NCBI GenBank assembly: GCA_030562195.1
Contig: CM060199.1
Span: forward strand, 17,938,338 to 18,002,337
Source: Nipponacmea schrenckii
Taxonomy: Eukaryota > Mollusca > Gastropoda > Lottiidae
Reading direction: 5' to 3'
Length of the DNA stretch: 64,000 nt
The position numbers were made by a program, and so were the translations under genes. Shown in pieces: positions 53,401 through 64,000 of the stretch. The first letter of the stretch is position 1, and every line of letters starts with the position of its first letter. The notes under the pieces are model-generated. The model was not told the origin of the DNA, ran no database searches, and saw nothing but the letters and a program-made list of their open reading frames with translations.

Positions 53401-56400
53401 AATGTCGGACGTGAGTTCTAATCTCGATCGGCGTGTGAAAGTCCGATGACTTTCACTCACAATTCCAGTCCACCCAGCTGTAAATGGGTAGGGATAATCG
53501 GGAAAGATCAATGCCAAGAGGTTTGGCAAAGGACCGGCTGGTAGAAAGGATCCCTGTCGCGGCGGACTTAAGTTGTTATCCTTTTTAAATATAATTGTTT
53601 CTTTCTTTCTTTCTTTTAAAAAGTTTGCCTATTATTAACTGATTTTCAGTGTGAACGTTATCTTTCAAAGTCAAACCATTTGTGTATTTGAATTACATGT
53701 AGTTAGTACTTTAACAGTAGCCCTACATCTTGGCAATATGTTACCAAATAATGTTTTAACCATTTTAATTATGTGACGTCACCCTTTGAAGAATGTGGAC
53801 CATAAAATGGTAGGCCTACTGGCAAAGGACATGAGTCCAATAGTGAGATCAATAATAGACTGCAAAATATTGGTCCTTGTTGTACGATGATTGTTAGCCT
53901 TTCATCCATTAACCTTTACATACATATTATAATATCGTCTCAATTCATACCTCCACGGCGGACATTGACCTAATCAGTAGGCCAATGCCGCTGCCCTGGC
54001 ACAATTTCCCTCATTACACACAGTATGACATTGCTCGTCCATAATAGCGCATAAAAATACAACAACATCATTCATTTCATCTCGCTGTTTTATAAAACGT
54101 TTACAGGTATACACTAGTCTTCATGCAATGTGATAAATAAGGAGTGTGAGCTTCCCTCGATTTAAATCACACCAGCCTTCCCTAATATAAGTGTTGCAAC
54201 CGAGACAAAATGTTCTTCTGTCATACCATTATCAGAATGTTCTGCCGTTATACTTATCGTTTAACTGTAAGTGTTTTTTCACAAGCGACCAAAATACGTG
54301 AAATAGAGACTGAACAACATCCCATGCTCCTTTACAAATACAGAACATTGTAGGGTATCATACATATCAATGACTTTATAATTTGCTATTCTGTCACATT
54401 TGAATAACCTATAATCAAATATCATCGTTTTCGCAACGCTCAATGATATGATGAATAATTTCAGTTATTATTTCATTTTCAAATTACGCTCTATCAATGG
54501 TATTTATTTTGCCACATATTAAGCATTAAATTAACCAACTTTCTGTCGATATTGTGTGTGAAATGTTAAATAATATTTGATATAATCTGAAATTAATACG
54601 AATTAATTGGTATAATTCTTTCGGTAGCTTCATGAATGAGGTCATGATAATAAATATTTTTAAATATATGCAGTTTTTACCAAGGTAATTCTGTATCGTT
54701 CAAATTGTATCTGACCGTAGGTATTTATAAATATATATAATAAACTCTCTATTTTACATGGGTCAGAATTAGGCCCAATACACAAGGACATGGTCCTGTC
54801 TCACATTCAGCCCACGGGGCAATACATCGTGAAAAAATAAAGCGAAAATACTCAATACTTCAATATACAATTCGTCTAAAAATACACAAGTACATGTGCA
54901 TCAAATGGACAGATCTATTTTCCGGCCATCAATTACAAGTACATGACCGCAAAATAAATATACAATACTTCACATACAATTTGTTTAAAAATACACAAAT
55001 GAACTTAAGGTTCAACTTTTCGGAATTACCTTTATCGATGGCTAGAACTAAGATAAAACTGAGATTAAAAACTAAGTGGATTAAGATTTAAATTAAACTG
55101 GCCTTTTGCTTCAATTAAATAAAAGTGATAAAAAGATGCTAGATTCTTTGAAAGTCTTTTAAAGATTCAGTATTAAAGACATTCAGCATCAAGGGTGTCA
55201 TAAATTTAATTACATCGTCTCAATAACGGAGGAACATGTTTAATTGCATTGCTCGTCTACACTCAGAAGGTCAAGTCTGATGTCTAATTTCCAAAATCCG
55301 ACTGATTTTTATTAGTTTTTATTATGATTTTAAAGTTGTTTCTACATGTTCAAAAACCAAAGTTTGGAAAATTTAAATGGCGACTTTCTTTTTGTATCAC
55401 TGAACTTATAGTGCAATCACAATACGAGCGTACTAATGAAATGCATGAAAACTGTCTACAAAGCCATGTAGAAAATTGACCCCAACCAGACCAGTCTTTT
55501 GACTTCAGAACACAATTCACTCACGGTTCAATTATAACTTTGTCTCAGTTATAAAGCAAAGCAAACAAAACACGACTAAATAAGACATCACTACTGTATC
55601 CAATATGACAGCCAGGCCATGTGTAGTTTGAACAGTGTGAAAAAAAAACTAAACGATTATTGAGTAACTTTTTACAAGAACTCGGTTTCAATATAACAAG
55701 GAAGAACCAATTATCCATATAACAGAAGCTTATCATATGTTTTGAACATATTGTAATCCATGGAATATTTCGAAACAAAATTAGCGAAACTCCTGTGAAC
55801 GAAATCAGGCATTATCTAATGTGATATCACATCAGTGGAGTATCAACTCAAAGTAAAGGAAGCAGTCCTTATTTATCCAAATTTAACCTCAATCATTTGT
55901 AACTGGACATTCTAGATTCATTAATCAAATTCCAGATTGCACACCATCAACTTTATTAAATCTATTAAGATAAAAGTGAAATTGTTTGTCAAAAAAGATT
56001 GAAGATCATCTGAATTGCTAGATTAACCTGTTAATGTAATATATCAATGCTCGTTTCTTTTTAATTTGTAAACCCTCATTTTTTTATACGGATCTAAAAC
56101 GATACATCACTTGACAGTTCCAATAATTCAAGTTTTCAATCTATAACATTTAGAAATAAAACTTTAAAAAAATAGAAATAAAAGATGATTTGAGTAGATA
56201 TATCAATACGCTTTTTTATCATACGTCAAACATGTTTAATAACTGGATAAGGCAGGATTTGTTTCTAAACTTCCTGAAAGGGATATTGCGTCTTTGCAAT
56301 GTTAGTTCTCAGGAATGATCAATATATATATATATTCATCAGTGAACATATCTGGTGTAAGAATCCCTTAAAATCTGGAAAACTCACAAAATTAAGTCAT

Positions 56401-59400
56401 CAAATGAAGCATTATGGATAATTACTTACTGTTTTGGATATTTTAAAATATTTTTATGTTAATTATGGCAGAATATATATTTACTGATGCATAGAGTACT
56501 TCATTGGTTATGTTTAAAATTTTCTAAGACCTATTATCCCTTTAATAGAATATAGCGTTTTGGTGTTTTAAATTGAAAAATATTGTTTGAGAAAATTCAA
56601 ATTGTAAGAAATAAAGTTATCTGATAATATTAAATAGTATGTCAAAATAGCAATCATATGGGACGATGAAATATTACATATTTTAGAGCCGTCAGATTCA
56701 ATAATATTCATCAAAATCGTGCTTTCCACTTACTTTGTTCAAAAATTTGTCATATGTTGTCGGTAGCACCAGACACTCTAGGTCAGACAGAGCATGCAAT
56801 CTCGACGAATATTTATTTTTTGCGATCAAATATGAATTGCACATCGATCCAATTAACATCTCAATCAAAGGGTGTTTAAAATGCATGCATATGGTATAAT
56901 TATTGAAAGCTTACTGTCGACCACGATAGAGTTGGGTATCCACAATAGAAGGAACTCCGTGCATAGATGAATTTCTGGCATAATGTTTCAGAAGACCCTT
57001 TACATTGGTCTCTTCCCTTTCTTCGTCCTCTACTATAACGTGTTCCTTCATCCTTCACATAAATTCTCCCCTTCTGTAATCCATGGAATATTTCGAAACA
57101 AAATTAGCGAAACTCCTGTGAACGAAATCAGGCATTCAAACCCATGTAAAATTAGAACAAAGTGGCTCCAAAGTTTGTTTTGGTGTTGGTATATTATTGT
57201 GCTCACGGTGTGGTGATGCCAACATCATAGACTCAAATGAGTAGGAATTACTGTTACACACGTGTGTAAGAGGAAGTTGATAACGAAATTACGTTTAGTA
57301 TGTAAAAATGATGGTTTGATTATCTATACTTGAAATATCATTATTTTCTAACATTTGAGTCGTATTAATAATTAGCTGAGAATAATAATTAAATGGGATA
57401 CGTGATACACTGTGAATTTCGATGCCGATTTGAATTAACCATCATGCGAGAGGAAAAGTGATGTATTTGTATTAAACGTAACAAAGAAAATTTTGAAATA
57501 TGGAAGTAAGTTTCTGAATTGAGCTGAGAAAGTCAATACTGCCTTTGTTTGATACGTCGATCTCGACAAACTTCTGTATATACCTATGATGTTCGAAAAT
57601 GATAATTTTGTATTCACTATTCATAAAAAAAATGTTCAGGGAAGATGAATTTAATTGCCATATGTTCTGTCCTGTGTTCTTTTGCCTCTTACAATGTGTG
57701 GCAATTGGACTTTACTTGGTAAATAAAGACTCATTATCAACTCGTCTGTCCAGCGATCTCAATGATTATTTCAAAATTGTTTCTTGAAGGTGCGAAAATA
57801 AACATAATATAGACGTCATTAACTGTATGGACTCCAGGGAGGTTAAAATGTCAAACTTAGTCACAAAGTTTTATCGGATGATTACTTTCCTGGCACGCAA
57901 TATATCTTACTGTCCGACTTCCTCCTTTATTGTTTGCTTATGCCTTTGACATATAGCGATATAGGCTTTACCATTAAGTGAAATCGGCTTTACCATTAAG
58001 TGAAATCGGCTTTACCATTAAAGGATATCAGCTTGACTATTTCGATGTATCAGCTTTACTATGGGGGGATATCAGCTTTAAAGTTTTATCGATATCGATT
58101 AACGATATCAGCTTTACGGTAATAGACTTAATTCATAATTTTACTTCTACACATAGATTGTGTTTGTTATATCTATGAACTCATATAATAGCTTTGAACC
58201 GTGCAAAGGTGGTTTATGAGTCTCTCACAGTCTCTTTTATTTTCACACATACATTTATTATGACAATATATCTTAGTTTGCCATACTTTCATGAATTTGT
58301 TATCATAACCGGAATTCGACAAGAATCTTCCTTCATGATAACAATCAAGTAATACGGTTAATGGTGTTAAGGGGTTAATTTCTTTTTTGCGATAATACGT
58401 GTAACCTACTACCAGATTACCACTAGTAAGTCCAAAAACTTGGATGAGACGAAAAATAAATATTCTCCAACATATATCACTTTTTATTCGAAATATTCAA
58501 CTTCTATGTATGCATAAGCACAACTAATATAATTCATGGTAGACCGATTTATATTTACAAAATAAAATTCAGTTGTATATATGTCTTTGAAGAAATAATT
58601 CTTTTGATATTCTAAAGAAACTACAGCGTAACAGGGCTTGAAATATTTCACGCATCAAACATGACACATTTACACATACTATATGTACGAGGTTTTAACA
58701 TACGCAGTTTGGGGATGAGAAATTAGTTTCTGGATTTAACTCAGAAAGACAGCACAGCAGTGCCTATGTTTAAAGATTACAATAATACATACAGAAAATA
58801 TCAGGGAAAGATGAATTCAATTCCTTATGAAAGATTTTTGTCCTCTGTTTTGTTGTCCCTTTGACGTAATTAAGCCTATCGACATTACTTACAGGGATAA
58901 TAGGTCTTAGAATGTACATAAAGTTTGAAAATTTTAAACGTGGCCAATAAGAGCTCAATTCATCAGTAAATATACCTGCTGCCATAAATAACATAAAAAA
59001 ATAAATGAATACTAGTAACCAAAAAAACTAAGTAATTGTCTATAAAGATGCATTAGATTTATTTAGCGTTATTCAATAATGATTTAGTTTTGTGACATTT
59101 CCAGATTGTAAGGGATTCTGTTACTTTATGACACCAGATAAGTTCACTGATAAATATATACTCATATTGACCATTCTTTCTTGAGAACTAAAATTTGATA
59201 TTCTTGCTAAGACGCAGTATTACTTTCATAGTAATAGAAAGTCTATTCAAATACTAAATGTACGAGGTTTACCATGTTTATAACTGCAACCTTCAAAAAT
59301 ATTTCAACTGAAAGAGGAAATTACATACTTGAAGATGTGTGTATTTTATATGACCTCATTATCCACAAATTAATTTCCTGAAAATATTTCTAAAATATAC

Positions 59401-60012
59401 TTTTGACATCCATGTATCTATTTGATCTAACTGAATTTGTTTTAAAGGGGTAACTTAATGAAGCGTATTAATTGCCAATTAGTTTGACCTAGTTTTGGGT
59501 TTAGCTCTATAAAAGCTCAATATCATTAGTTGAAAGACTAGAATATAATATCAGCATTAACTGTCAAAGTCATTAACAAGTCATTTACCACCACCATTTG
59601 AAAGCTGCAGAATAAGTATGAGACATTCCTCTACAATAACGTGTTTATTTTTGCTTAAATCCGTCTAGTAGTCATTTTTACACCTAACAAAAAAGATAAC
59701 GAGCTTAAAAATTGTAATTAACATTACATTTCAGTTTAAAGTTTTCAAACATTTGAGTACAAAATATTGACATATAACGAAAAATAACTCAGCAGAAGGT
59801 TCCCTTAACATATCCCAGAAACAAAATATACTTACTTTCTTCCTCTATAGAGCTTCGAACCAACGATTGAAGGTACACCATGCATAGTAGAGTGTTTAGC
59901 ATAATGTACCAACAGGTCCCTAACCTGAATGGCATCAGGAGTAGTCGTCTTGGTTTCATCTTTCTCATCCATATACATCTTCATGCTCTCTTCTGGCACT
60001 ACGGCTTGAGAC
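38489..60012 (-). CDS. DEG/ENaC-family sodium channel with alternative N-terminal exons
   Basis: Shared exons in transcript order: 50412-49785, 47781-47683, 46495-46315, 43181-43125, 39442-39316, 39091-38988, 38655-38489. They join in phase to either 57051-56915 (complete, 499 residues) or 60012-59836 (5' incomplete). The product has TM1 (about residues 48-72), the post-TM1 motif FPAVTIC, a Cys-rich ectodomain of about 370 residues (CENECFIDYVVQTCGC, CICPLPC) with several N-glycosylation sites, and pre-TM2/TM2 IGGQVGLFMGFSLITVAE with the GxS selectivity filter as GFS. Such channels are trimeric, amiloride-sensitive, plasma-membrane Na+ channels gated by peptides, protons or mechanical force. 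Peptide-gated, acid-sensing or other subtype cannot be decided. Introns hold many transposons. Confidence 0.93.
39895..42834 (-). mobile_element. Family 'B' element B2, interrupted by B3, in a channel intron
   Basis: Minus orientation. The hairpin end AGATAGCTTGGCAGGCAAGG lies at 39896-39915 and the GTGGGCGTATA end at about 42820-42830. Tandem units containing TCAAGGGCAATAACTCATAA and TTGCGTACACAAGTAAATTT resume after the inserted element, and a GGAC microsatellite sits at about 42765-42785. Removing 40444-42624 rejoins the array cleanly. Confidence 0.75.
40444..42624 (-). mobile_element. Family 'B' element B3, nested inside B2
   Basis: About 2.2 kb. Starts AAGATAGCTTGCCAGGCAAGG and ends TGTGGGCGTATAAAA. 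It contains about ten diverged 150-165-bp tandem units with CAAGGGCAATAACTGA and GTTTACAAGCTAAAATTGAA, then a GGAC array (about 42519-42573). It belongs to the same family as B1, B2 and B4 by its ends, but has a different internal repeat sequence. No coding capacity: the open frames here are tandem-unit translations. Confidence 0.75.
43182..46314. other. Channel intron, non-coding apart from a SINE and repeat fragments
   Basis: No exon was recognised between the exons at 43125-43181 and 46315-46495. The region holds a SINE at about 44698-45007, a partial family C repeat at about 45400-45490 and a GC-richer stretch at 45940-46145 with TTTACACAGCACTGATATTT that may be another transposon. Confidence 0.6.
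44698..45007 (-). mobile_element. tRNA-derived SINE, copy 1
   Basis: On the minus strand it begins near GCACGGAGGTTAAAGCGTTGG (a tRNA A-box-like start), continues through a B-box-like GGACGTGAATTATTC, and ends in a tail of TTTC units (GAAA on the plus strand, 44704-44725). It aligns through most of its length with the opposite-strand copy at 53338. A Pol III promoter is inferred from the boxes. Confidence 0.75.
47900..48075. repeat. Short degenerate tandem repeat, unit about 33-36 bp
   Basis: About four or five copies of ATAAATCTTGCAGCTTTTACACACTAATGTC-like phrases, in a channel intron. Confidence 0.7.
52136..52449 (-). mobile_element. Family 'B' element B4, short copy of about 315 bp
   Basis: Begins AAAGATAGCTTGTCAGGCCAGG, has TATACGCTCACTGGCAGCC, and ends CATGTGGGCGTATAAAAAG. 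Both ends match B1-B3, while the interior holds only two diverged tandem units and no GGAC array. It defines the minimum structure of the family. Confidence 0.75.
53338..53637 (+). mobile_element. tRNA-derived SINE, copy 2
   Basis: Begins AGCACAGCGGTTAGAGCGTTGG, which resembles a tRNA A box, followed by GGACGTGAGTTCTAATCTCG (B-box-like), a conserved middle part (GTGAAAGTC, GATCCCTGTCGC, TTAAGTTGTTATCC) and a TTTC tail at about 53607-53634. It matches copy 1 at 44698-45007 on the other strand. Confidence 0.8.
56455..56556. repeat. Element family 'C', partial copy
   Basis: TATATATTTACTGATGCATAG, then TTGGTTATGTTTAAAATTTT and CTATTATCCCTTTAAT, matches the right part of the element at 60853-61292. 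Related fragments lie at about 45400-45490, 58886-58985 (inverted) and 59108-59200. Confidence 0.6.
56915..57051 (-). CDS. Alternative first coding exon B of the DEG/ENaC channel
   Basis: Begins at ATG (57051-57049) after an in-frame stop two codons upstream, so it is probably a true start exon, and ends CGACA before GTAAGC in phase 2, the phase needed for the TM1 exon at 50412. It encodes 45 residues including an acidic leader (VEDEEREE), LLKHYARNSSMHGVPSIV and LYRGRQ. The HG pair is the conserved gating motif preceding TM1 in this family. Joined to the shared exons it gives a complete 499-residue channel. Confidence 0.85.
57964..58118. repeat. Short tandem repeat, unit about 22 bp
   Basis: Three near-identical copies of TTTACCATTAAGTGAAATCGGC followed by three degenerate ones around ATATCAGCTTTAC, in the intron between the two alternative N-terminal exons. 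Confidence 0.85.
59836..60012 (-). CDS. Alternative N-terminal exon A of the DEG/ENaC channel
   Basis: Acceptor TTTATTTCAG, donor GTAAGTATA, 177 bases, starting and ending in phase 2. It encodes an acidic/Thr-rich lead (KMYMDEKDETKTTTP), then VRDLLVHYAKHSTMHGVPSI and LYRGRK. It is homologous to exon B: 20 of the last 30 residues are identical, including the HG motif. Because it opens with a splice acceptor, a further 5' exon is expected, either beyond 60012 in an unrecognised place or outside the window. An internal Met (10 residues in) is a less likely start. Confidence 0.85.
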
Positions 60013-63000
60013 CTGAAATAAACAACCAAAAAGTATTTATGTGTTATTTAAACGATGTGTTTAATTGTAGGGGAACTGCATGACTTCGGGGATAAATGGG
60101 ATACATAAGGTGTAGGATTTGGCACAGTAGGCGATATCAAGGAATTCAAAATAAGCAACACTTTTTCGACCCGTTCTTATATTTTTTAAGACTGTCTATT
60201 CGCAACAATGCTGCCATCGCAAATATTTAATACACGGTAATATAAAAATTCCTATAGACATAATGAACTGTATTAAGATTGTTCCATTCTGCTTTCTTTC
60301 CTCGGTAGTCATTGATATTGGGTGGATTATCCACAGACCAGGGCCCAACTGTAAAATAAAGACCTTTCGAACAATTGGGCCCAGACAAATAATAAGCTAT
60401 TAAAACTGAAGTGTTATTTGTGGCTGAGCCAAAAATTGATAATGAAATTTTCGATCACAATGATATTTTTATCTTGAGTTTCCACTCAATTTTAACTAAA
60501 ACGGGACAATGGAACCATTATATTTTTTAATATTTTATCAATGATATCAGGAAGGGATGGTTTCATAAATATTCTGATAAATAAAATGTATGCTTCATGT
60601 GTTTGGTTTTCATGCTCTGGCGATTAAGTTGGGTTTGAGCCAACTGTGGTGACAAAGGTTGTCACTATTTTGCATTTTATGAATCATAAAAAAACTAAGC
60701 AAACGTTCACAATGACTATTTTAGATTGTATTGTATTCAATTGTATCAAACAAACAACTTAGTTGGTTGAATAATTAAATGAACATAATATAGTTTGGCA
60801 TAAAAAAAAACAATTTTTAACTCAAATGGCAGCTGGATTAAATCTACATTAAAGGGATAATAGCCATTAGAATACACTCGTCCTACGTCTAATATTTGTG
60901 TTTAATATTGACTATTGGTTAAAAAGTATGTATCCCTCACTTGATGAGGAATTTTCAAAAAGCGAGAGTAACACTATATTCGGATTTTTTCAAAAAGTGA
61001 GCAAGCGACGATTCCATTCCATCTGTTTGGGAATAAAAGCGTCTGGGAAGTCAGCACTAAAACATCCTAGTGGGAAATCTATATGTTAGAGTTACTTTCC
61101 TTTATAATTACGATTTGAAAATCGCTTAATGGATGTATTAAGCGTTTTATTATAAACTACTTGATTTTGAGGATTTATCGAATTATAGAGGGATTTTGAT
61201 GTGAAGTTATGATGCCGGGTAAGTCCACTGATGGATATATACTGTTATTAGTTAAGTTAAAATTTTATGTTTGTTAACGGCTATTATCCCTTATAAGCAT
61301 AATTTATGAAATTTGTCCTAATTGCCTGTAGTATTTGAACGAGAATTATAAAAATGCTAGATGGTTGAGTGGGATTAGAACTCTACCCCGGGAATTTGTC
61401 GTTTATCACCTCGTTTCTAAGCACTGTCTTAATTAAACCCATGAGCGTAATAAAAAGTTTTTATTTTCGAATTTAAGCCAATTAAAAATTACTTTTAGAG
61501 TAACGTCAGTGACGACCCTTTCGAGGTCACCTCAGATGCTGGTGATGATGATGATTGACATAAGGAGACATTCAAGGCGTCTCATTATCATGTTTGAATT
61601 TTAAACGAGATCTCTCACACCTTTAATAGTCATCTTTTGAAAAGATGTTCCAGATAAAAGATTCGTTTCATTTGCTGTATTTTACCGCCTCTCTTATTTA
61701 AGCCCAGGGCTTAATTTAGATTAAGCCACCGATGACAGAAATGGAAATTTGTGAAATATTGTAAAGTGGCATTTCAATTACCAAGCTTAAACATGTGATC
61801 CAGATCTTTCAGCCTTAAGAACGTTGTCTTTTACTAAATTATTGTGACTATTTTAAGCATACCCGTAGTACGATACATCAAAGGGGAGTTTATTGACTGG
61901 GTTATGTCCTACTTTAATTAGAATATTATTATATATTTATTTAGTATGTTTAATAATAACTTTAACATTATGTTAAAGGTTAGGCTAATTGTGAGAAGTA
62001 ATTATACGGTTTAGGGCACAATTTAAAGACATTTAATTTTTTCTAGCTATTGATAAATTCACAAATCTGAAATAAAATTTGGTACTAATTTCATTATACA
62101 ATTTTTTTTCGGATAAAGGTTATAGTTCACCATGTTTATAACTGTAGTTAATTGGTTTAATCATTCAAATATTATGATCCTACTACTCATAATTTGCTGG
62201 GAATTACACGTATCTTAAATAAAAGAAATTTTAATAAATATTACAGATTATCTAAATGATGGTTTAAACCTGGACACGTATTCTATGTGTTGAACAGCCC
62301 AGGTATCGTTGTGTTTGGAAATTCTTTGTCTGTATCACCCATGCTTAAATCTTTGTCAATTAACACTTTTCGTATTTCACATCACTTCTCTTGATAACAC
62401 CAACTTGGACGTGTAAAATATTTTATTCGTCGAGATACTCACTGAAGGTACCAATCAGAATTGATTCCTACTGGACCTATTTATTAAGCGATATTTAGGG
62501 GTAGTTATCACATTTAATAACGGAACACAATTTTAAAGTTTACTACTCCTGTTATTGTTACCTCAAAATTGAGGTTTCATTGTACACAACATTTATACAA
62601 TTTACATGATCATCGTTATAGGGTTTGAGGATGCCATTTTAAATTGTGGAATCGTTGTGTATAGTTTACTGAGGAGAAGAATACGATGAAATTGTTTTCC
62701 GTCTTTTAATCATGAATTAGTTGTTATGTCTAATATTATATTTCACGTTTTCTCGTATAAAATATGTTATTGCAGCTGATAAGGGTCTATTTTCAAAATG
62801 TTATCAGAAAACAGAAAGTTAATCCGTATTATCTCGTAGAAATTAGATTGTTTCTTTTAATTCCATATATATTTCAATTGTTGGTCGATTCCTACTTAGT
62901 CATTTTGCTCACTTAAGCACGATGGTGTGATTGAGGACGTCCTAACGTTGCATAGAACATAAACAAGTGATTATCGTGGCATAACGTTGCATAACGCTGT

Positions 63001-64000
63001 GAGTATATATTATCGTACTTACATTTTAAGATTTTAATTCAAACGCTGTTGATAGTGAATGTAACAGCCGAACTGTTTCGAATGCTGTATCATTGTGCCA
63101 CTTGGTGTATTGTTGAGAATGCTATAGGTAATTTGGAATCAATATAAACTAAAATATTTTGCACAATTTCTTATTACAGCCACTGTACGCTTATTCATTT
63201 AGTTCGACATTCCACTTCAATAGATAATGGTATAAAATTTATTCTTCTATATTAATTTTTATCTTATGTACTGGGAGGATGTTGGCAGCTGGGACATGTA
63301 AGAGGATGAGATCCGACATTTATGCACGGCCATGCTCTTTTTAATAATTTAACTGATTGCAGAGCCGAAATAATGACATCTTATCACATCAATACAACAA
63401 ATTAATGTTTGAAAATGAGGGTGGGACATAAAAATGCAATTTTGCTGATGCACTCAGATAACCATGAAATTTCCATTTTGAAAATAACACGAAACATCTG
63501 TACAATTATATTAATAGCTATTGATGGATCCGAAAGAGTAAGTTACTGCTGCTGTACTGTAGACATTTTTGTAATTAGATTAATTACTCATTTGACATCA
63601 AATGCGAGACTTTTTAAACTCTTATAGTATGGTTATACATTGTATCTATCGAAGTTGAAGTAGCCCTATGACTATATCATGTTTCTATTAAGGTATGGTT
63701 ATTTAGATTTTAGGGAAGGAGGGGTTTATTCTCTCTTATGTATAGGTCTCGGGAGGAACAAATACTTTATTGATAAATTGGGATAACAAAATATAATCAT
63801 AATTTTGTATGAGCAGTATATATATATATATATATATTATTCATTGTTTTGTCCCAAGAGAAACGAGCATAATATAACCGTAAGTCGTTTCTATTCAAGT
63901 ATGAAAGTATATATTCATTGTATTGTCCCCAGGAGCCAGAAACTAGAATTCAATTATTATTTGATGGATTATAAGTCCCTTCTATTAAAGTATGAGAAGT
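60013..64000. other. Upstream of channel exon A; no gene recognised
   Basis: The leading exon of the exon-A transcript was looked for on the minus strand and not identified. The region holds one complete family C element, a TA microsatellite (about 63818-63837) and, at 63836-64000, two copies of a motif around TTCATTGTTTTGTCCC spaced about 80-90 bp. Confidence 0.5.
60853..61292. mobile_element. Element family 'C', complete MITE-like copy (about 440 bp)
   Basis: Ends are AAGGGATAATAGCC at 60853 and its inverse GGCTATTATCCCTT ending at 61292, giving 14-bp terminal inverted repeats. It is non-coding. Partial relatives occur at about 45.4, 56.5, 58.9 and 59.1 kb, so the family is active or was active in this locus. 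Confidence 0.65.

Larger units (their letters stand above)
50413..56914. other. Large channel intron, no exon recognised
   Basis: The shared TM1 exon is separated from the nearer N-terminal exon by this 6.5-kb intron. It contains element B4, a SINE, and copies of short repeats described elsewhere. No additional channel exon with an HG motif was found. Confidence 0.6.

Overview
The window looks like nuclear DNA from an AT-rich invertebrate, most likely a mollusc or another lophotrochozoan. The reasons are split genes with GT-AG introns, a DEG/ENaC channel, an intronless CYP2-like P450, and abundant repeats of the kind common in mollusc genomes (elements with GGAC microsatellites and tandem arrays, tRNA-derived SINEs, TIR elements). 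Species cannot be named from the sequence. No rRNA, tRNA gene, CRISPR array or prokaryotic operon was seen.

Layout. (1) 49-19148, plus strand: the 3' part of one very large gene. I joined 32 exons with GT-AG borders; every junction keeps phase and gives 3106 residues open to a single stop. It encodes cysteine-rich GCC2/GCC3-like repeats, a possible beta-sandwich, one membrane helix, DPxTG-type repeats, more than 1000 residues of charged coiled coil, and a C-terminal globular part. (2) 23173-24442, minus: a two-exon, 160-residue C2H2 zinc-finger protein. (3) 26149-27645, plus: an intronless microsomal cytochrome P450 of 498 residues. (4) 30190-32073, minus: a two-exon gene for a secreted, acidic, Thr/Ser/Gly-rich protein of 495 residues. 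(5) 38489-60012, minus: a DEG/ENaC sodium channel whose seven shared exons can be joined in the same phase to either of two N-terminal exons, each with its own copy of the His-Gly gating motif. One form is complete at 499 residues. The other begins upstream of what I can identify.

The rest is mostly repeats. Two copies of a TIR element of about 960 bp lie in opposite orientation at 28.0-29.0 kb and 35.0-37.5 kb; the second is split by another element. That inserted family (35.4-36.9, 39.9-42.8, 52.1-52.4 kb and a fragment at 29.2 kb) has subterminal inverted repeats, a terminal hairpin, tandem arrays and GGAC/GTCC microsatellites. This is the plan of Helentron-associated (HINE/DINE-like) elements, and one copy sits inside another. 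There are also two SINEs, a family of elements ending in AGGGATAATAG, a three-unit tandem repeat at 32.8-33.9 kb and several minisatellites.

The genes do not form a functional cluster. The most interesting items are the large GCC/DPxTG/coiled-coil membrane protein, for which I know no named homologue, and the alternative N-termini of the channel. All exon borders were read by eye and lack transcript support.
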